Source: Pelobates cultripes | Lineage: Eukaryota > Chordata > Amphibia > Anura > Pelobatidae | DNA length: 64,000 nt | Reading direction: 5' to 3' | NCBI GenBank assembly: GCA_933207985.1 | Contig: OW240913.1 | Span: forward strand, 96,446,794 to 96,510,793 | In this document: piece by piece, positions 1-13,830 of the stretch | Layout of the letters: every line of letters starts with the position of its first letter | Position numbering within the stretch: the stretch's first letter is position 1 | Notes under the pieces: generated by a model | Seen by the model: only the letters and a program-made list of their open reading frames with translations | The model's database searches: none | What the model was told of the DNA's origin: nothing | Made by a program: the position numbers and the translations under genes

Positions 1-278
1 AGAATCCTAGTGTGTCAGCTAAAGACTTACAAAAGTCACTGACAAATGCTAACATCCCTGTTAGCGAATCTACAATACGTAAAACACTAAACAAGAATGG
101 ATTTCATTGGAGGATATCACAGAAGAAGCCACTGCTGTCTAAACAAAACATTGCTGCACGTTTACAGTTTGCACTAGAGCACCTGGATGTTCCACAGCAG
201 TACTAGCAAAATATTCTGTGGACAGATGAAACCAAAGTTGAGTTGTTTGGAAGAAACACACAACACTATGTAAATTTC
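1..278 (+). pseudogene. Tc1/mariner transposase fragment
   Basis: The reading frame opens at the window edge and encodes about 64 residues with the layout of the second helix-turn-helix of a Tc1-like transposase (SESTIRKTLNKNGF) and the following linker. A stop at about 204 ends it. Just after the stop the same frame continues with a WTDET motif, the block around the first catalytic Asp of the Tc1 DDE domain. Similarity is lost at about 278. The fragment is truncated on both sides and cannot encode an active enzyme. The family call rests on motif order and spacing; the subfamily is not resolved. Confidence 0.75.
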
Positions 279-1290
279 CCCCCTTCTTTGCGCTTTGATT
301 TGCTAAATATTCTACACTTTTATTTGTTTCTATCTGTTGTGCATGAACATTGTGAAGGCGCAACCACCACCTCCATACAAGGCCTTAAAGGTTACTCACC
401 ACTGAGTGCCATATCTTGCACACCAAGAGTGACTTCATACTTGCCAGTGCTAAATTTTCACATGCTAGTGGTGAGTGGCAAACTTGATCTCTGCTACATG
501 CCAATATGTTTATAATCATGTTCTATTTCACAGTGTTAAAAACATAGTGAAATTTTCAAAGTAATAAGTAATGAAAGTGTCATGCCCTCGCCTGGCCTGA
601 CACTTACCTCCACTGCTTCTTGCTGGCAAACGCTGGCCCATACTGCATCGAAGAAAGAAGAAGCCACACCTAGTCATTCTAGAGACCGTGCCTGCCAATA
701 ATGTGTATTCTTAAAGGGGAAATACCCAGGAAGTAAGTGGGACACCTAAAGAGGTGTGTCCATTTTCTCCTATTTAAACTTGTTCGTACCTGATACCTGT
801 GCTCAGTACTCTGTGCTCCCTGCTACGTTCAGTCGCTGCATAGCAGGATTATCTCCTTTGACTTGTCTTCTATATATTAACCTGTGCTGCCTGACCTGAC
901 CTATTGCCTGCTTGACTTTGTTTCCCTTATCTGTACCTTGCTTCAGACACGCTAAGCCAATTACTGCATTTGGGACTCTATCTACTAAACTTACCTCGTC
1001 ATAAGGCCATTAGGTTAGCTGAAGTCTGTATTCCTAAACAACAAAAATTAAACACAGTAGCCAAAACAGCATGTCCAAAAAAATAGGCTAGCATTTTACC
1101 AGAAGATTTCTAACAAACAAAAATATAATTCACAGTTTAATCAGTGTCAAGATTCATTCATCACAATGACAAAGACTTGTACATATTTAGACAAGACTAC
1201 TGACAGTATTGCAGCACCTTTTCATGTGTTGTATAAAATTAATAGTAAATACAGAACATAAATACACAGTATATGGGGGGCAAAGCCAAC
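279..1290. other. Non-genic spacer, unidentified repeat
   Basis: No credible coding sequence is visible. From about 590 to 960 there is a pyrimidine-rich stretch with many CTG/CCTG words, which looks like part of an interspersed repeat (possibly a retroelement untranslated region), but I cannot name the family. Confidence 0.3.
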
Positions 1291-1299
1291 GTCCAAACT

Positions 1300-3320
1300 G
1301 AATGGATGTGCATTACCTGCTCTCCGAGCTAACCTTCAGCGAAGTCCGCAAACATTGGGCTGAGAACCAAAGAATGCAAAAAACAACCCCAAAAAGTTTT
1401 TCAAGTACATCAATTCTAAAAATATATAAAAATGAAAGTGTAGGTACACTGGAAACAGAGATGGGTCTGTTAGTTAATGAAGACCAGGAAAAGGCAGACA
1501 TTTTAAATAACTATTTTTCTTTATATTAAATAATTAAATCTTTCTATATATTAATGAGGATCCTATGGCAAGAGATATGCAAATGATTGCTGCAAAAAAG
1601 TTGCAGATAACTTGTCATTGGGTAACTCAAGACAAGGTGCTACAGCTGTTAGAGAAAATGAATGAAATAAAGCTCTGGGGCCTGACGGTATTCACCCATG
1701 AGTACTTAAGGAGCTAAGTAGGGAAATAATTGAACCTCTGTATTTAATTTTTCAAGATTCTTTTGTTTCAGGTATTGTACCGGAGGATTGGAGGAAGGCA
1801 TATATTGTTCCTATATTTAAAAAGGGTTCAAAATCCTTGCCTGGAAATTATAGACTTGTGAGCTTAACTTCTGTGGCTGGGAAAATATTTGAAAGGTTAT
1901 TAAAGGATAATATTCAAGAATTCCTTGAGAAGAACATGGTCATCAGCAAAAATCTGCATTGTTTTATGAAGCACAGGTCATGTCAAATGAACTTGATTGC
2001 GTTCTACGAAAAGTAAGTAGTATAGATCAGGGTGTTGCAGTGGGTGTGATCTATTTGGATTTTGCCAAGGCATTTGATACAGTTCCACACAATAGATTAG
2101 TGTTCAAACTTAAGGAAATCGGTCTAGATGAAAATGCTTGTTCTTGGGTAGAACATTGGCTTAAAAATAGAGTACAAAGAGTTGTCATTAATGGTAAATT
2201 TTCAAGCTGGACAGAGGTGGCAAGTGGTGTCCCTCAGGGTTCTGTTCTGGGACACCTTCTATTTAACATGTTTATAATTGATATTGAAAAAAGCATTGAA
2301 AGTTATGTTTCAGTGTTTGCAGATGACACAAAACTCTGTGAAATAATACAATGTGAGCAAGATATTACTTTGCTGCAGAGTGATTTAGATAGACTGGGGG
2401 ACTGGGCACTCAAATGACAGATGAAATGTAATGTTGAAAAATGCAAAGTTATGCACTTCGGCGTAAAGAATGCACAAGCAATGTATACCCTTAATTGAAG
2501 CAAATTAGGAATAACAACACACGAAAAGGACTTGTGAATTGTTATAGACCACAAACTATGCAACAATGTGCAATGTCAATCAGCAGTGACTAAGGCCAGT
2601 AAAGGCATTGCCATGCATGAAAGAAGGCATTCATTCTCAGGATGAGAATATCATTTTGCCTCTTTATAAATCACTGGTAAGATCACATATTGAATATGCT
2701 GTGCAATTTGGGCACCTGTTCTAAAGAAGGATATTATGGCACTAGAGAAAGTACAGAGGCGGGCTACAAAATTAATAAAAGGAATGGAACATATCAGCTA
2801 TGAAGAAAGGTTAATAAATTTAAACCTCTTTAGTTTAGAAAAACGTTGCCTGAGAGGGGATATGATAACATTATACAAATATATTTGGGGCCAATACAAA
2901 CCGGACTTTACATAGTCATGCGTTTAGACTGGAAGAAAGAAGATTTCGTCTAAGACAAAGGAAAGTTGTTTTTTTTACTGTAAGAAGGATGTGGAATTCT
3001 CTGCCTGAAAAAGTGGTTTTATCAGAGTCCTTACAGATGTTTAAACAGCTACTAGATGCATACTTGCAAAAACAGAATATTCAAGGATATAATTTGTAGG
3101 GTAAAAGCTGCTTGATCCAACAATAAATCGTACTGCCATTCTGGGGTCAAGAAAGAATGTTTTTTACTAGTTTGTTGCAAAATTGAAAGTGCTTCAAACT
3201 AGGTTTTTTGTCCTCTTTTGGATCAACAACAAAAATAAATGTGAGGAAGGCTGAACTTGATAGACGCAAGTCTCTTTTCAGCTATGCAACTATGTAACTA
3301 TGTAATTACTATGTGTGAAT
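1300..3320 (+). mobile_element. CR1/Rex-like LINE, 5'-truncated and decayed
   Basis: This is the 3' part of a non-LTR retrotransposon. Frames at 1302-1529 hold the segment upstream of the reverse transcriptase (a KIYKNES... LLVNEDQEKADILNNYF block). The RT core lies at 1959-2417, and 2680-3100 holds the C-terminal region ([12 protein letters not shown] and [20 protein letters not shown] blocks), broken by several stops. The 3' end is a short ATGTAACT-type repeat at about 3285-3315, typical of these elements' tails. The 5' end is missing and several frameshifts are present, so the copy is dead. Assignment to the jockey/CR1/Rex side of LINEs rests on the RT motifs; the exact family is uncertain. 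Confidence 0.8.
1959..2417 (+). pseudogene. LINE reverse transcriptase core
   Basis: The 152-codon open segment carries the RT signature blocks in order: YLDFAKAFDTVPH (motif A with the first catalytic Asp), GVPQGSVLG (motif B) and FADDTK at about 2316-2333 (motif C with the paired catalytic Asp). The catalytic residues survive, but the frame ends at a stop at 2415-2417 and the rest of the protein lies in broken frames downstream. It is a relic of a CR1/Rex-like element. Confidence 0.85.
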
Positions 3321-3774
3321 TAACAACAATAATGTTGACATGTCTCTATACACCCCAAGGTGCCAACGCAACCAATGCCCCCCCTCCCACCCTGCATTCT
3401 CCAACCAATTCATGGTATGCTGAAGGTTACAGCTGACAGTTCCACACATCACTTTATTTTACAGATTCTTAGTCCTCCCTCAACAGGCGGCCATGCCTAG
3501 AGACCTGTTGCTGTAGTTCCCCCTCCCCTATATGCGCGGTGCCATATTATTTCCCATGAGGCACAGCCTCCACGACCTGGGACAGCCACAGACAGACATT
3601 CGTAACCTCTAAATACACTCACCTAATCCCTGATAGAGTTACAATAAACCAACTCCAACCTACCACCTAACCCCGCGTTTACTTGTTCATAGTTATTTAT
3701 TACATAGTATGCTTAAGCAGAACCCAAAAGGGGCAACATTGAGAGTTAGATAAACCCAATTCACTTTACTATGG

Positions 3775-6700
3775 CTATGATACAAGTTGTCACTCTGAAT
3801 GTCAGGGGACTAAAAATGTGCCTGAGAAACATTCACTGACACTCCAAGAATTCCACAAACTGAAAGCCAACATAGCATTTGTTAAGACACCCCTGGTGTC
3901 TTTAAACAAAAACGCAGTTTAGTTAGCCTTCCCCTTCTGCAATGCCAGTAACTCCGTTCGCATAAACTGCAGTATACGAACCAACCTCAGGGGAAGCGGC
4001 AATCTCCCGACCGGGATCCGTGAAAGGCTCCAAACTCCCGAACGGAAATCCACAAACTGCTGCTAGCCGCCGAACAACGATATCCACCAAGCGCTTTCGG
4101 TTCCAATCAGCAGTCTCTAAGCGCAAAGAAGAAATCCCCCCAATAACGAGACAGAAGCTCCGCATTGAGGGTCAAACAGGATCTGGCTTTACTGTGGGCT
4201 ACCTGCCCGTATTTATGCAGGTCTCCCACTTGGTGGACACTCCCCTAGGGGACCAAATGGGAGACTGGAATTACAGATGGACCTGGGGACATTTCAGACA
4301 TACAATCACAAGCTTTTCCCACAATGCAATATGGTTTCCTCCCCTCTGCCCTGGAGATAATTGAGAAGTAATTCAATTATCTCCAGGACAAAGACAAATC
4401 GCCATCTTAAATGCAATACCAAAAAATACATAAAAATCTATAACTTTAAAATAACCGAACATTTCCCATTCATATCACACATCCCCAGATAGCCTGGATC
4501 TGAGTGCATATTATTAGCGAATAGCGCTCAGATCCCACACACATAGTTCAATCGCCATGGAGTCAAAGTTCTTACAGTTTTTCGGTATGCGATTGACTCC
4601 ATGGGAAGGCTATCTGGGTTAAGTCCTTTCGTGTGTTTCAAAATTCCCGAACGGCCGGTGTTCATAAGCTTTCGTCGAGGCAGCCAGGCGACCCGTTGTT
4701 TCAGCGGTGTTCGGCAGAAAAAGTGTCAGTTTTTAGTTCCATGGAATCAGTGCCAAACACCGCTGGGCTTTCGTGCGTTTTAAAATGGCCGCTGCCTCGT
4801 GGTCGACATACGAACGACGGCCACCCTGAATTCGGTTTAATTGAGAAGTGTCTGCGGTTAACCACAACGTTCTAATTGGGATCAAGAGGTTAACCAGCAG
4901 CACACTTCTTCTTCTGGGTGGCCATTCGTTTGGTGAATTTGTTCGGTGAAAACAGTCATTCGTATGGCTGGGCTATAGAGACAGCCATTTACACGAACGG
5001 GGGCAGGAATAGACGAATCCACCACAATAGACAGACGGATGGTTCTGCCACAGCATTTATTCAAGAGACCCACTTCACGCAAGACATAGCCCCAACACTT
5101 AAAAACAATAGATGTCCAATGGGGTTTTTTAATAATTATCCAGAAGCCAAAAAACGAGGTGTGGCCATAGTTGTATCCTCACAGGTACCCTTTACCTATA
5201 AAGGAAATTATACCGACGACTCGGGGAGACTTGTAATGGTTAAGGGACTTATTGGTCAGAATACAGTGACGTTCACTACCTATCAAATACCCACCTGTAA
5301 ACAAATAAATCATCTCATAGACAAAGCACAACTGGCGACAGCTGGTGCATAACGAACCCAAGCTCCAAAGACTACTCATACTACTCCCTGGATATATTCT
5401 AGAATATATATATAAATATATATATATATATGTTGTTCATTCCCCACAGATTCCTCCACTTAAATCAATCACTGCCAATATGGATCAATCACTTGGTCAG
5501 ACCACACACCATCATGATTCTATCTCTCCCCCTGAAAACATGGAAACTTAATGACCTTCTACTTGACAATCCACTTATCATTTCCCAAATCACAGACATG
5601 CTTAAACTTTACTTCCCAGACAATTTTCCCACGGATTCTTTGACAACTATTGTCTGGGAAGCACATAAAGCGGTCATCAAGGGATACCTCATAGCTATAG
5701 CCTGCAAGCAAAAGAAAGAAAGAGTGGCCCAAGTACACACACTCCCATGGTCAATACATCAATTAGAGGAGACCCATAGAGTGACACACTCCCTAGACAC
5801 CTACAAACAACTGAAACACTGCAGATCAGCACTACAACAAATACTAAATGCCCAGATCGAACGAAAACCCTCCCTGTCCAAACACAATTATTATTCAAAA
5901 AGAGGCAAGTGTGAGCATTTGCTGGCAAAAATGCTCCAAGATACCAGACAAAGCACATTCATTCCTAAAATCACAACCACCTCCGGGGAAATATCTCATC
6001 GCGTCCCTGACATACTGGAAGCCTTCCATGATTTCTACTCCAAATTATATAACCTCCGGAGGAACCACCTAGCAAGGAGGAAATCATGGAATTTCTCTCA
6101 TTGAGAATCAGCCACACGCTGCCTAACAACATCCAACACACCCTAGAGACCCCCATCTCGATGGGGGAATTCAAGCTGGCAGTTAAAAATGTCCCTCAGG
6201 CCCAGATGGCTTTATTGCCCAATACTATAAAAACTTAACAAGGCTCCTAGCGGAACCATTCACCACAGCGTTTAACTCCCTCACACACCGCTGCTCTCCA
6301 GAAGCAGGAAACTCACTTCACCCTAATCCCCAAACAGGGGAAATATCTCCTACATTGCGGGAATTATATATTTTATCAACATCGATTTAAAAATGTTCAC
6401 AAACATCTTGGCCACCCGCTTACGCCCATTTCGACAGGGGCTAGTCCACCCTGATCAGGCAGGCTTTGTCCCAGAAAGGGAGGAAAAAAATAACACCACT
6501 AAATTACTCAACCCCATTCATTTAGCCAAATTCTCCAATGCGCAAAGCTTGCTACTATCTATTGACGCAGAAAAGGCCTTTGGCAGACTGGTCCCTCCTC
6601 CTAGAAATCCTCAAGGCCATGAGATTTGGCCCATGCTGGTTACACTGGATGAAGGCACTTTACTCCAACCCAAATGCTAAGATTAGAATTAATGGCCAAC

Positions 6701-7590
6701 TTTTGGAGCCAGTCACTATCAGAAATAGCATGAGAGAGGGGTGCACCTTCCCCCACTCCTCTTCATACTCATAATGGAGCCCTTTCTCCAGCATATTAGG
6801 GATAACCGGGAGATTCAGGATTTCTAGTACAACAACCAGGATTATAAGGTGGCTGTGTTTGCTGACGACCTCCTGTTCTCTATTACACATTTACCAAAAT
6901 TCCAACATATACTGGTCAACCACCTACTGACAGCAGCCAACATGCTAATCCCACCACACTGGAAAAATTAAGCCCCTCCATCCATCAGAGAGTGGATACA
7001 AAAGGTAGAATCCACTAGACTTATGGAAGAGGTGCACGCATCTCTTACACACATGTACGCGCTATACTCTACAAGCTGGACTACCTGGCTCAACTTTATG
7101 AAAAGTAATCCTGATACTAATTGACTGCTTTATCGACCCCCCCCCACCCTCTCCCCTGGCCACCACTTCCTCAAAATGCTTGGTAAACCCTTTTTTTCTG
7201 TTACTCCTCCATGTTCACCTGAGTTATTTGTTCTTTGTCTGGACAATGCTCCTGGTTGAAAAATCAGTTCCTAAGACACAAAGACAATGCATAGAAACCC
7301 ATCTTCATGACAAGCTACCAGCCTACCAACGACACCTACACACTAACACATGGAAATGTTGTGGTATATTTCTGCTAAACAAGCTCATAAACATACTGGA
7401 ATACAGTTTGTTTTTTATTTTATTTTAATTTTATTTTGGTCTACATGCTATGTTCAACTTTGTTACACCATGTTGAAATATGCCATGCCTATGTATTGTA
7501 CCACTGTTCAAACTATACCATTTACCTACTGATTGCATTGTAAACCTAAACTTTTGTACGCAATAAAAAAAATAAATTAAAATTTGTTTA
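3775..7590 (+). mobile_element. L1-Tx1-type LINE, decayed, split by a solo LTR
   Basis: ORF2 of a Tx1-clade L1 begins at about 3772 with an endonuclease N-terminus (VVTLNVRGLK at 3783-3813, then a LQEFHKLKANIAF block). It is interrupted at 3880-5052 by a solo LTR and resumes at 5053 with the QETHF block and the rest of the endonuclease (to about 5350). Connector and RT pieces follow at 5430-6104, 6393-6700 (QAGFVP, SIDAEKAF) and FADDLLFS at 6858-6881. A polyadenylation-like AATAAA and A-rich tail lie at 7562-7610. Frames change many times and stops are common, so the element is inactive. Frogs and fish carry many such elements. Confidence 0.8.
3880..5052 (-). mobile_element. Solo LTR, copy A (1173 bp)
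   Basis: The segment begins TG and ends CA on the plus strand and is flanked by perfect 5-bp duplications, gcatt at 3875-3879 and 5053-5057. It interrupts the L1 endonuclease frame exactly between the ANIAF and QETHF blocks. It shares blocks with the solo LTRs at 19498-20591 and 34739-35739: a region reading 'gaccctcaa...gagct/ctttgtctcgtt' on the LTR sense strand, and a 'ccagatagc...gctcagatc...ccatggag...gctatctggg' module (about 4490-4625). By comparison with copy B the sense strand is minus. No internal retroviral sequence accompanies it, as expected after LTR-LTR recombination. It is the most divergent of the three copies. Confidence 0.8.
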
Positions 7591-7814
7591 CAATGTAAAA
7601 AAAAAAAGACACTTTGGGTGTAACACAAAAAAAAAAGCAGACACCGATTTTGGAAGCGTGTATGTGTATATGAGCATCTAGAGAGCCAGATGAAGACTGA
7701 AAGGTAGCAGACCTAATGTTAGTTTTGACCCATGTGACCAGATGACCACTATTTAGATCATTCTACTTGCCAAATATTGCCTTTACTATTAGCACAAAGA
7801 TTCAACTCCCTTCT

Positions 7815-8030
7815 CTGGGCTTCTCCTTACCAGGTTGGTTTTATTCCTGACAGATAATTGTGTGAGACTACTCAAAGGGGAACTGACCTGGTGTGTTGAT
7901 CTGTCAGCTCTGGAATATCTTCTCTACTCCTTTCTTTAGATGAGGAAAAGTCATTCGGCGGAGTACATTGTTATTCAAGTTGTTAAAGCCCTCTGCGCCA
8001 ATTTACATGCACAGACTATTTTCTAAGAAC
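7815..8030 (+). pseudogene. L1-type reverse transcriptase scrap
   Basis: A short frame-broken stretch resembles the L1-Tx1 RT block QVGFIPDR ... LLLSLDEEKSFGGVH, matching the QAGFIPGR and SLDAEKAFDRVHW blocks of that clade. It is only about 200 bp with stops and no flanking RT motifs. It is separate from the L1 copy that ends near 7600. Confidence 0.5.
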
Positions 8031-11000
8031 AAAAACAGCACCCTTCCCAATTGGCAATGGAAAAATAGAAAGTAAAAAAAGAGGGCAGCGCTAACAATTG
8101 CAGGTGTGCACACCAAGTGCACACTAGGATTATTTGAAGGACAACAAATACAATGCAAAGTTTTGGGTTCTCCCCTTCCTCAATGCATATCCTTACAAAA
8201 ATAGAGTGCACTCACCATTATATAGACACTAAATGTACAGGACAGACCAAAATACCTTCTATTTAAAGTGGAAAGAAACCTCTTTTGGCGTCCCTCCGCC
8301 ATCTTTGTCGTTCCGCCGATCTTCTCTCAGAATGGTATTCTGTGAAAATCCTGGTGAATAAATGAAGAATTAAAAAACAAATGCTGATTGTAAAATGAGA
8401 TTGTTCATGCAAGATGTAAGGCATCCACTTACAGCGCCGTAACTCAATATCAATCAGAGTGTATATGTTCCAAAAAAGGTGCACTCACATTGAAATCAGT
8501 CTCTTGGTGGACTCTTTCCCTTATTTACAACCACATTTCTTTATAATGAGCATGTATATAGAACAACACCCGACACAAATTCAGAATCACAATTATTGTA
8601 TGATTTAGGCAACTTATGTGTCTCTGTTTCTTCCTTGTCTCCCGATCCTTCCCACTTTTTACTATTTGTATTTCAAAGTGATTTTGTAAATCATTTTGTA
8701 AGATTCAAGTCCTGTAAGCCTGAACATAAAGTTCAATGCAGAGACTTTATTCTTTGGAAAGTAATAGGATATTTGTTTTGAGAATTGTGTAGCTCAATAA
8801 AAAACAATTTTAACACAATTGTTTTCATTGTTTATAGAATGCCTCATTAAATGACACCATGACTAGTCTTTGGCAATCTAATCTTTCATAGCACAAACAG
8901 ATCTTACTAATCATTCTAACCAATTTTACAAAAAAGCATAATTGGAACGACACATATTTTATTACTGTTAGTCTTGTAGGCTCAATCGTACAGATTAAAA
9001 TTTTGCGTAGCGTCATTTCAAATCTTTAAGAGAAAGTGTTTATGGTGAAAATGAATTAAACAGGTCATTAACTATTAATGTTGTTTTCTTATTAAGAAGT
9101 TGGAAGGAATTTATAAAAATATATATTTCTGTTTCTGTTTAATAATTCTGAGAAAGACCCTCTAATACATATGAGAATACTAACTCTGATTTCAAACTGC
9201 CCCCCCCCCAAAAAAAAAAACACACATTTTGACAAATTAGACACTTGTTTTTCTTGCAGATGGCATTGAAAAACTCTAAATCATGTTGCATAATACAGAT
9301 AATGATATTTAATATTAGTTCTAAATGTTTTGTCTTAGTTTTGGCTGAAAATAAAATGACATATTTTGTTGAGCGACCTTTTGTAAAATGATTTTCAATA
9401 TTGTGTAGTTTATGTAAGACATTGCCATGTTGAATAACACATTTGCCACAAAATAAAATATTTTAGGAATAGTTGGCCCAACTATAATCATTAAAATGTA
9501 AATGCGTTTTCCTTTGGCAAACACAATTAAACTTAATTTTAAAATAAGTGAAAAAAGTAATGCTAGAAGGGTACATTTCTGTAAACTTCATCATCTATCT
9601 GTGTCAAAAACGCTCTTGAATTATTACCTACTGTCCATCGAATTATGCTGCTATATTATGAAAAAAAAATAATAATAACTTGAGAAAGTCTACATATGAT
9701 AAAGAAAATAGGTAGTGACACAACCCTCCCTGATTATTAGGAAAACTTGGAAATAGCTGTACTGTTTATTAAAGTTAAGATCACATTGTTAGATGCCCAA
9801 TTATAGGGTATCCTATCCTGTGGTCATGGGAGAAATTGGAAGGGTATCTAGAGGGTAAGTAACATTTTGGAAGTCCTCTTTGGTAATTTGGTGTTACAGA
9901 AAGCAACAAAACATTTTGTATGTATGTTAGCCCTGAAATGGTTAGAAAATTGTAGCTTGGCAAGCTACATGCTTAGTGAGGAGCTAAGACTTATTAAATA
10001 GAATGTTTGGCAAGCGGGAGACCTTTACAGTAGTCTGTTATTTGAAAAGCAACTACAAAGTACAGTGAGCTCTGTTAAGAATGAATAAAACATATAACTA
10101 ATTGGAACTGTACCTGTGACAGCAAGTATCAGTTTACCCAAAGGTAAGATTGAATGCTCAGTATACAAACAAAATATATTTATAAACTATATGATGTATG
10201 GTAGTGAAAACAATGGAGAGACAGCACAGGGGTGATGTACTAAAACAAGGTGGATTAAATTGGATTGTTGATGTGTTTCCTCCATGAAAACTGTACACAT
10301 GGGAGGTTAGTCAAACTTGATCATCTGAATAGTTTAGGACTTCCCAGAAAATAATAATGTTGGATACACACTTTAGATGTCTTGCAGCCAAAGATGCTTA
10401 ACAAGAAATCTGACCTTTGTTAGCTTTATTCCTTTATCATTGCCCTATGGCTAGTATGTTTTTTTTTTTTTTATATTCCTTGCTTTTTATTCTTCTGCAG
10501 CTCTCTTCTGCAAGCTTCTTGTTAGCAGTAACATACCTTGGTGGTCACCTGGCCTGGTTTGATAATCAAAGGTTTGTGTCCGTTGATATTTATGTGTATG
10601 CACTGTATATATTGTATATATGTATTAGACATTTTTTACAGCAGTATTACATTGATCGTAATTACCTTTTTGTCATTTCCCCATTTGTATGTGGCTTTTT
10701 CCCTTTTCCCACTGGTAGTCAAGATTTTATGTTGTATCTATTGAGCAACATATAGTATTAATTATTAAGACATGTTATGGTTATAGCAGTGTCTTTCCAT
10801 GCGTGGTTCTTGGCTAGAATTGGAGGTTTGTTTTGTTCCAAACTGCATTTCATCTGAATTTGGGCCCAATAGCCGATTGTTCCAATACCTGAATCACAAA
10901 GTAAACGGAGCAAGTATGTTTGCTTTAAAAATGGGATTCTGGCACCAAAAAGAAAAGGTATTCTTGAGGTGAAAAAAAAGATGTTTGATGGCTAGAGGCC

Positions 11001-13660
11001 AGTTACTAAATTCTGATTTTATTCAAGTAAGCAGTGAGATAGAGGGGGAAAAAAGCATAAGAGCAGTAAAAAAAAAATAAACTTTTTAAACTGTTTCCTC
11101 TTTTTCCCTTTATTGGTTACTTTTTCTCACTTGATACATTATGCAAATAATCAGATTTCCTGCACTCATTATTGTGAAAAAAAATATATCCCTTTAATGA
11201 CAAATCATCAACGTTTCAAATGTGTCTTGTCAAGCAATGTAAACTCCTCCCCAAACCATACTTAATTCAAACCTTCTTAATTAATCACGTGATCAAGTAA
11301 GGGGCATATCAAGTTCATACAAAATGCCAGTTTCTATAGTAATAGCCACTATAGTTATGTAAAGAACAATAATAACAAAGTGCAATGTGCTAAACAACAT
11401 CACTGAGGACAAGTGCATATTGCCAATACATATTAAAAAATATACTTAAATTTAAAATGCTTGAACTCTTCAACATATACAGAATTTAACATTTTGTTTC
11501 TTTAGTATTTATCCAATAAAGATTATATTTATTTTAATAAGAACTATTTAATTACCCATAAAGGAGAGGTAGATATTTTAGGAAATGCATTTCTATCATT
11601 ATTTTAATTTAAATTTTTTTGGTTTTTGATTTTTAATTGGACATAAGGGTAATTTAAGTTAAGATATGGAAGAAAAAACCTGCATCCATGGAAATCCACA
11701 TAAACTACATGATTTGGGCATTCTGATTTTCCTTCATGAAAAAAAGAAGAAACATGCATTACTATTTATATTCAAAAAGGATTCTTAATTTTTTTTAAAT
11801 AAATTTAAAAATAAAACATGTCAAAATGACAAGTCAAAATCCCAAAGATGGTTCCAAAGTTAAAAGTTTCATTCTATTAACACCTCTTCTGAGCTCAAGG
11901 ACCCAATCTATAACCCAGAATCTTAATTGTGAGAATTAATGTCCTGTCTCCTCAAAGTGTGCAGCTTACCTGTCCAGATTGTGGACCTCTACCGAGATAG
12001 TCTCTCTTTGATCTTTCTAACCATTTCCTCAGTATAGAGTTTGCCACAATTAAGGGCGTAGATAACAGAGGAAGAATCACATGTATCATATCAATGAATT
12101 GCATAGGGATTCCCTTTCATTGGGTCCATTTTGATGCATTTATTTGTTCAACAATTGGCTGCAATAATGTGCCTTTTATTTTATTTAATTTTTTTAAATT
12201 TAATTTTAACCCTCTAGCTTATACTAAGATAACTAAATCCTTCAGTGTCAGATCTATTAATGTTCTTTGGCTGACATATTTTCCCTGTAACAGTACCATT
12301 AAATTTGTTACATTTATTCAACTTATGGTTTCTACTGAAGCCTAAATAAATACAAATACTACTGCAAGTGACACTGGCATTGTGTTTGTAAGATATATCA
12401 TTGTATTAACTGGCTCTTTAATCCTGAGAACATTCCTATAACTATTGGGAGCTATTCCACAAAAGGTCACAATTCAGACTCCTCTGCGTCACTGCTATTG
12501 ATCTTCCTTGCTACTCATTCTTTTTATTCAAATATGATATAAAATAAATTACAATTCTTTCATTTAGAATTTTCACTCAATAAAAAAAAAAGTAATTGTT
12601 AAAAAGATTAATTTAAAAGTGTTGCTTGTAACCAGAAACCAGAAAAAAAAGAATTCTTGTTATTATAGCTGCAACAGTTGTAAGAATAGTTCTTTTTGAC
12701 AAGTGTTCTTTTGTCTTAATATTGTTTTCTAAACCTTGAAATTAGTTTTGTAGCTTTTATGCTAATGCTTTTGTTTCCATTTTAAAACAATCAAATATGC
12801 TTTCATTAATTTATTTCTGCTTTATTCAGAATGACTTCTAGTGCCATTTTCTAGTAGTTATTGTTTTTATCCTCTTCCCAGTAAAGCTGAATATATCAGT
12901 TTGGATAGTTCTTTGCTATGTAGGTGTAAACACAATAAACAAGTCAATTAACACAGTAGTCCTTCAAAGCTACATACTTTAACCCCTTTATGATAGCTAC
13001 TGTACCGTATAGGTTGCAATCCCTATTGTACTTATTGATGGACAATGTACAAGATACAACAACATTTTAACTTGCCCCTAAATCACAAGTTTCCCTATCT
13101 GTGGTGAAACCCAGCTATTGCAGTTCTCCTCACAAGCGAGGGAGTTCAGCAACAGACCTCCCTGACTCCCTAAAAAAATCTAACTGCATTAAAACCATGC
13201 TATAGTGATCAAATGCCATGAACATTGTTGCTCGCAGTGATACTAATACTTTCTATGATTATGGCATGTTTTCAACTATCTCAATCAGAGACATCCACCA
13301 ATAATTTCTTCATAACCTTTCTCTGCTTTCAATCAAAGTGACAGGCTACCATAGTGATCTGATGTTGATAAAGCATCAGAGTAGGTGCGACACGTGTACC
13401 GACTCCTCATAGGTATTTCACCAATCTTTGCAACTCCCCCTCCTCCCTTCCAGCAGGCCCAGGGTTCTATTTTTAGACTTGTGATTACTTTTTAAGGTAT
13501 GTTTAGTACTTATCTGGTATTTTGGCATTTTGGATACCCTTTTATTTTTGAGGTTTTCCTGCTATTTTGATGTCATGTTGCATGTTTTGATGGAATAAAG
13601 GTGCACTATTTACAATTTACCTTGATAATATTACATGGATGACAGTGAGTGTGGACCTTC
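8031..13660. other. AT-rich non-genic DNA
   Basis: No gene, transposase or RT motif was recognised. About 8060-8530 has less biased composition and looks like an unnamed interspersed repeat. Homopolymer runs occur at 9200-9222 (C then A) and 10460-10473 (T). About 10990-11095 resembles 19150-19250 and 59695-59800, so a low-copy dispersed repeat is likely. Short open frames here have no domain content. Confidence 0.4.
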
Positions 13661-13663
13661 TGA

Positions 13664-13830
13664 AGTGAGTTAGTTGGAGTTAGTTTGTGTTGGTTAGGGT
13701 TAGCTAAGTTTAGCTACAGTTTAAGGTGAGGGCTACCTAGATCTAGGGTCAATTATGGTTCTGTAGGATTAGGGCTAGTATGGGTTACTGGTAAGTTTAG
13801 ATTGGGTTAGGGTTATATAGCATATAAATG
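13664..13830 (+). repeat. Degenerate GTTAGGG-like repeat
   Basis: Words such as GGTTAGGGTTAG, GGATTAGGGCTAG and GGGTTAGGGTTA recur with spacers over about 160 bp. This resembles either a decayed interstitial telomere-type tract or an unrelated G/T-rich minisatellite. Only a few units match TTAGGG exactly. Confidence 0.4.

Noticed and set aside
10417..10755. 112-codon hydrophobic frame, possible membrane protein exon
   Set aside because: T-rich DNA gives Phe/Leu/Ile/Tyr-rich frames by chance; no splice-site pattern or recognisable domain.
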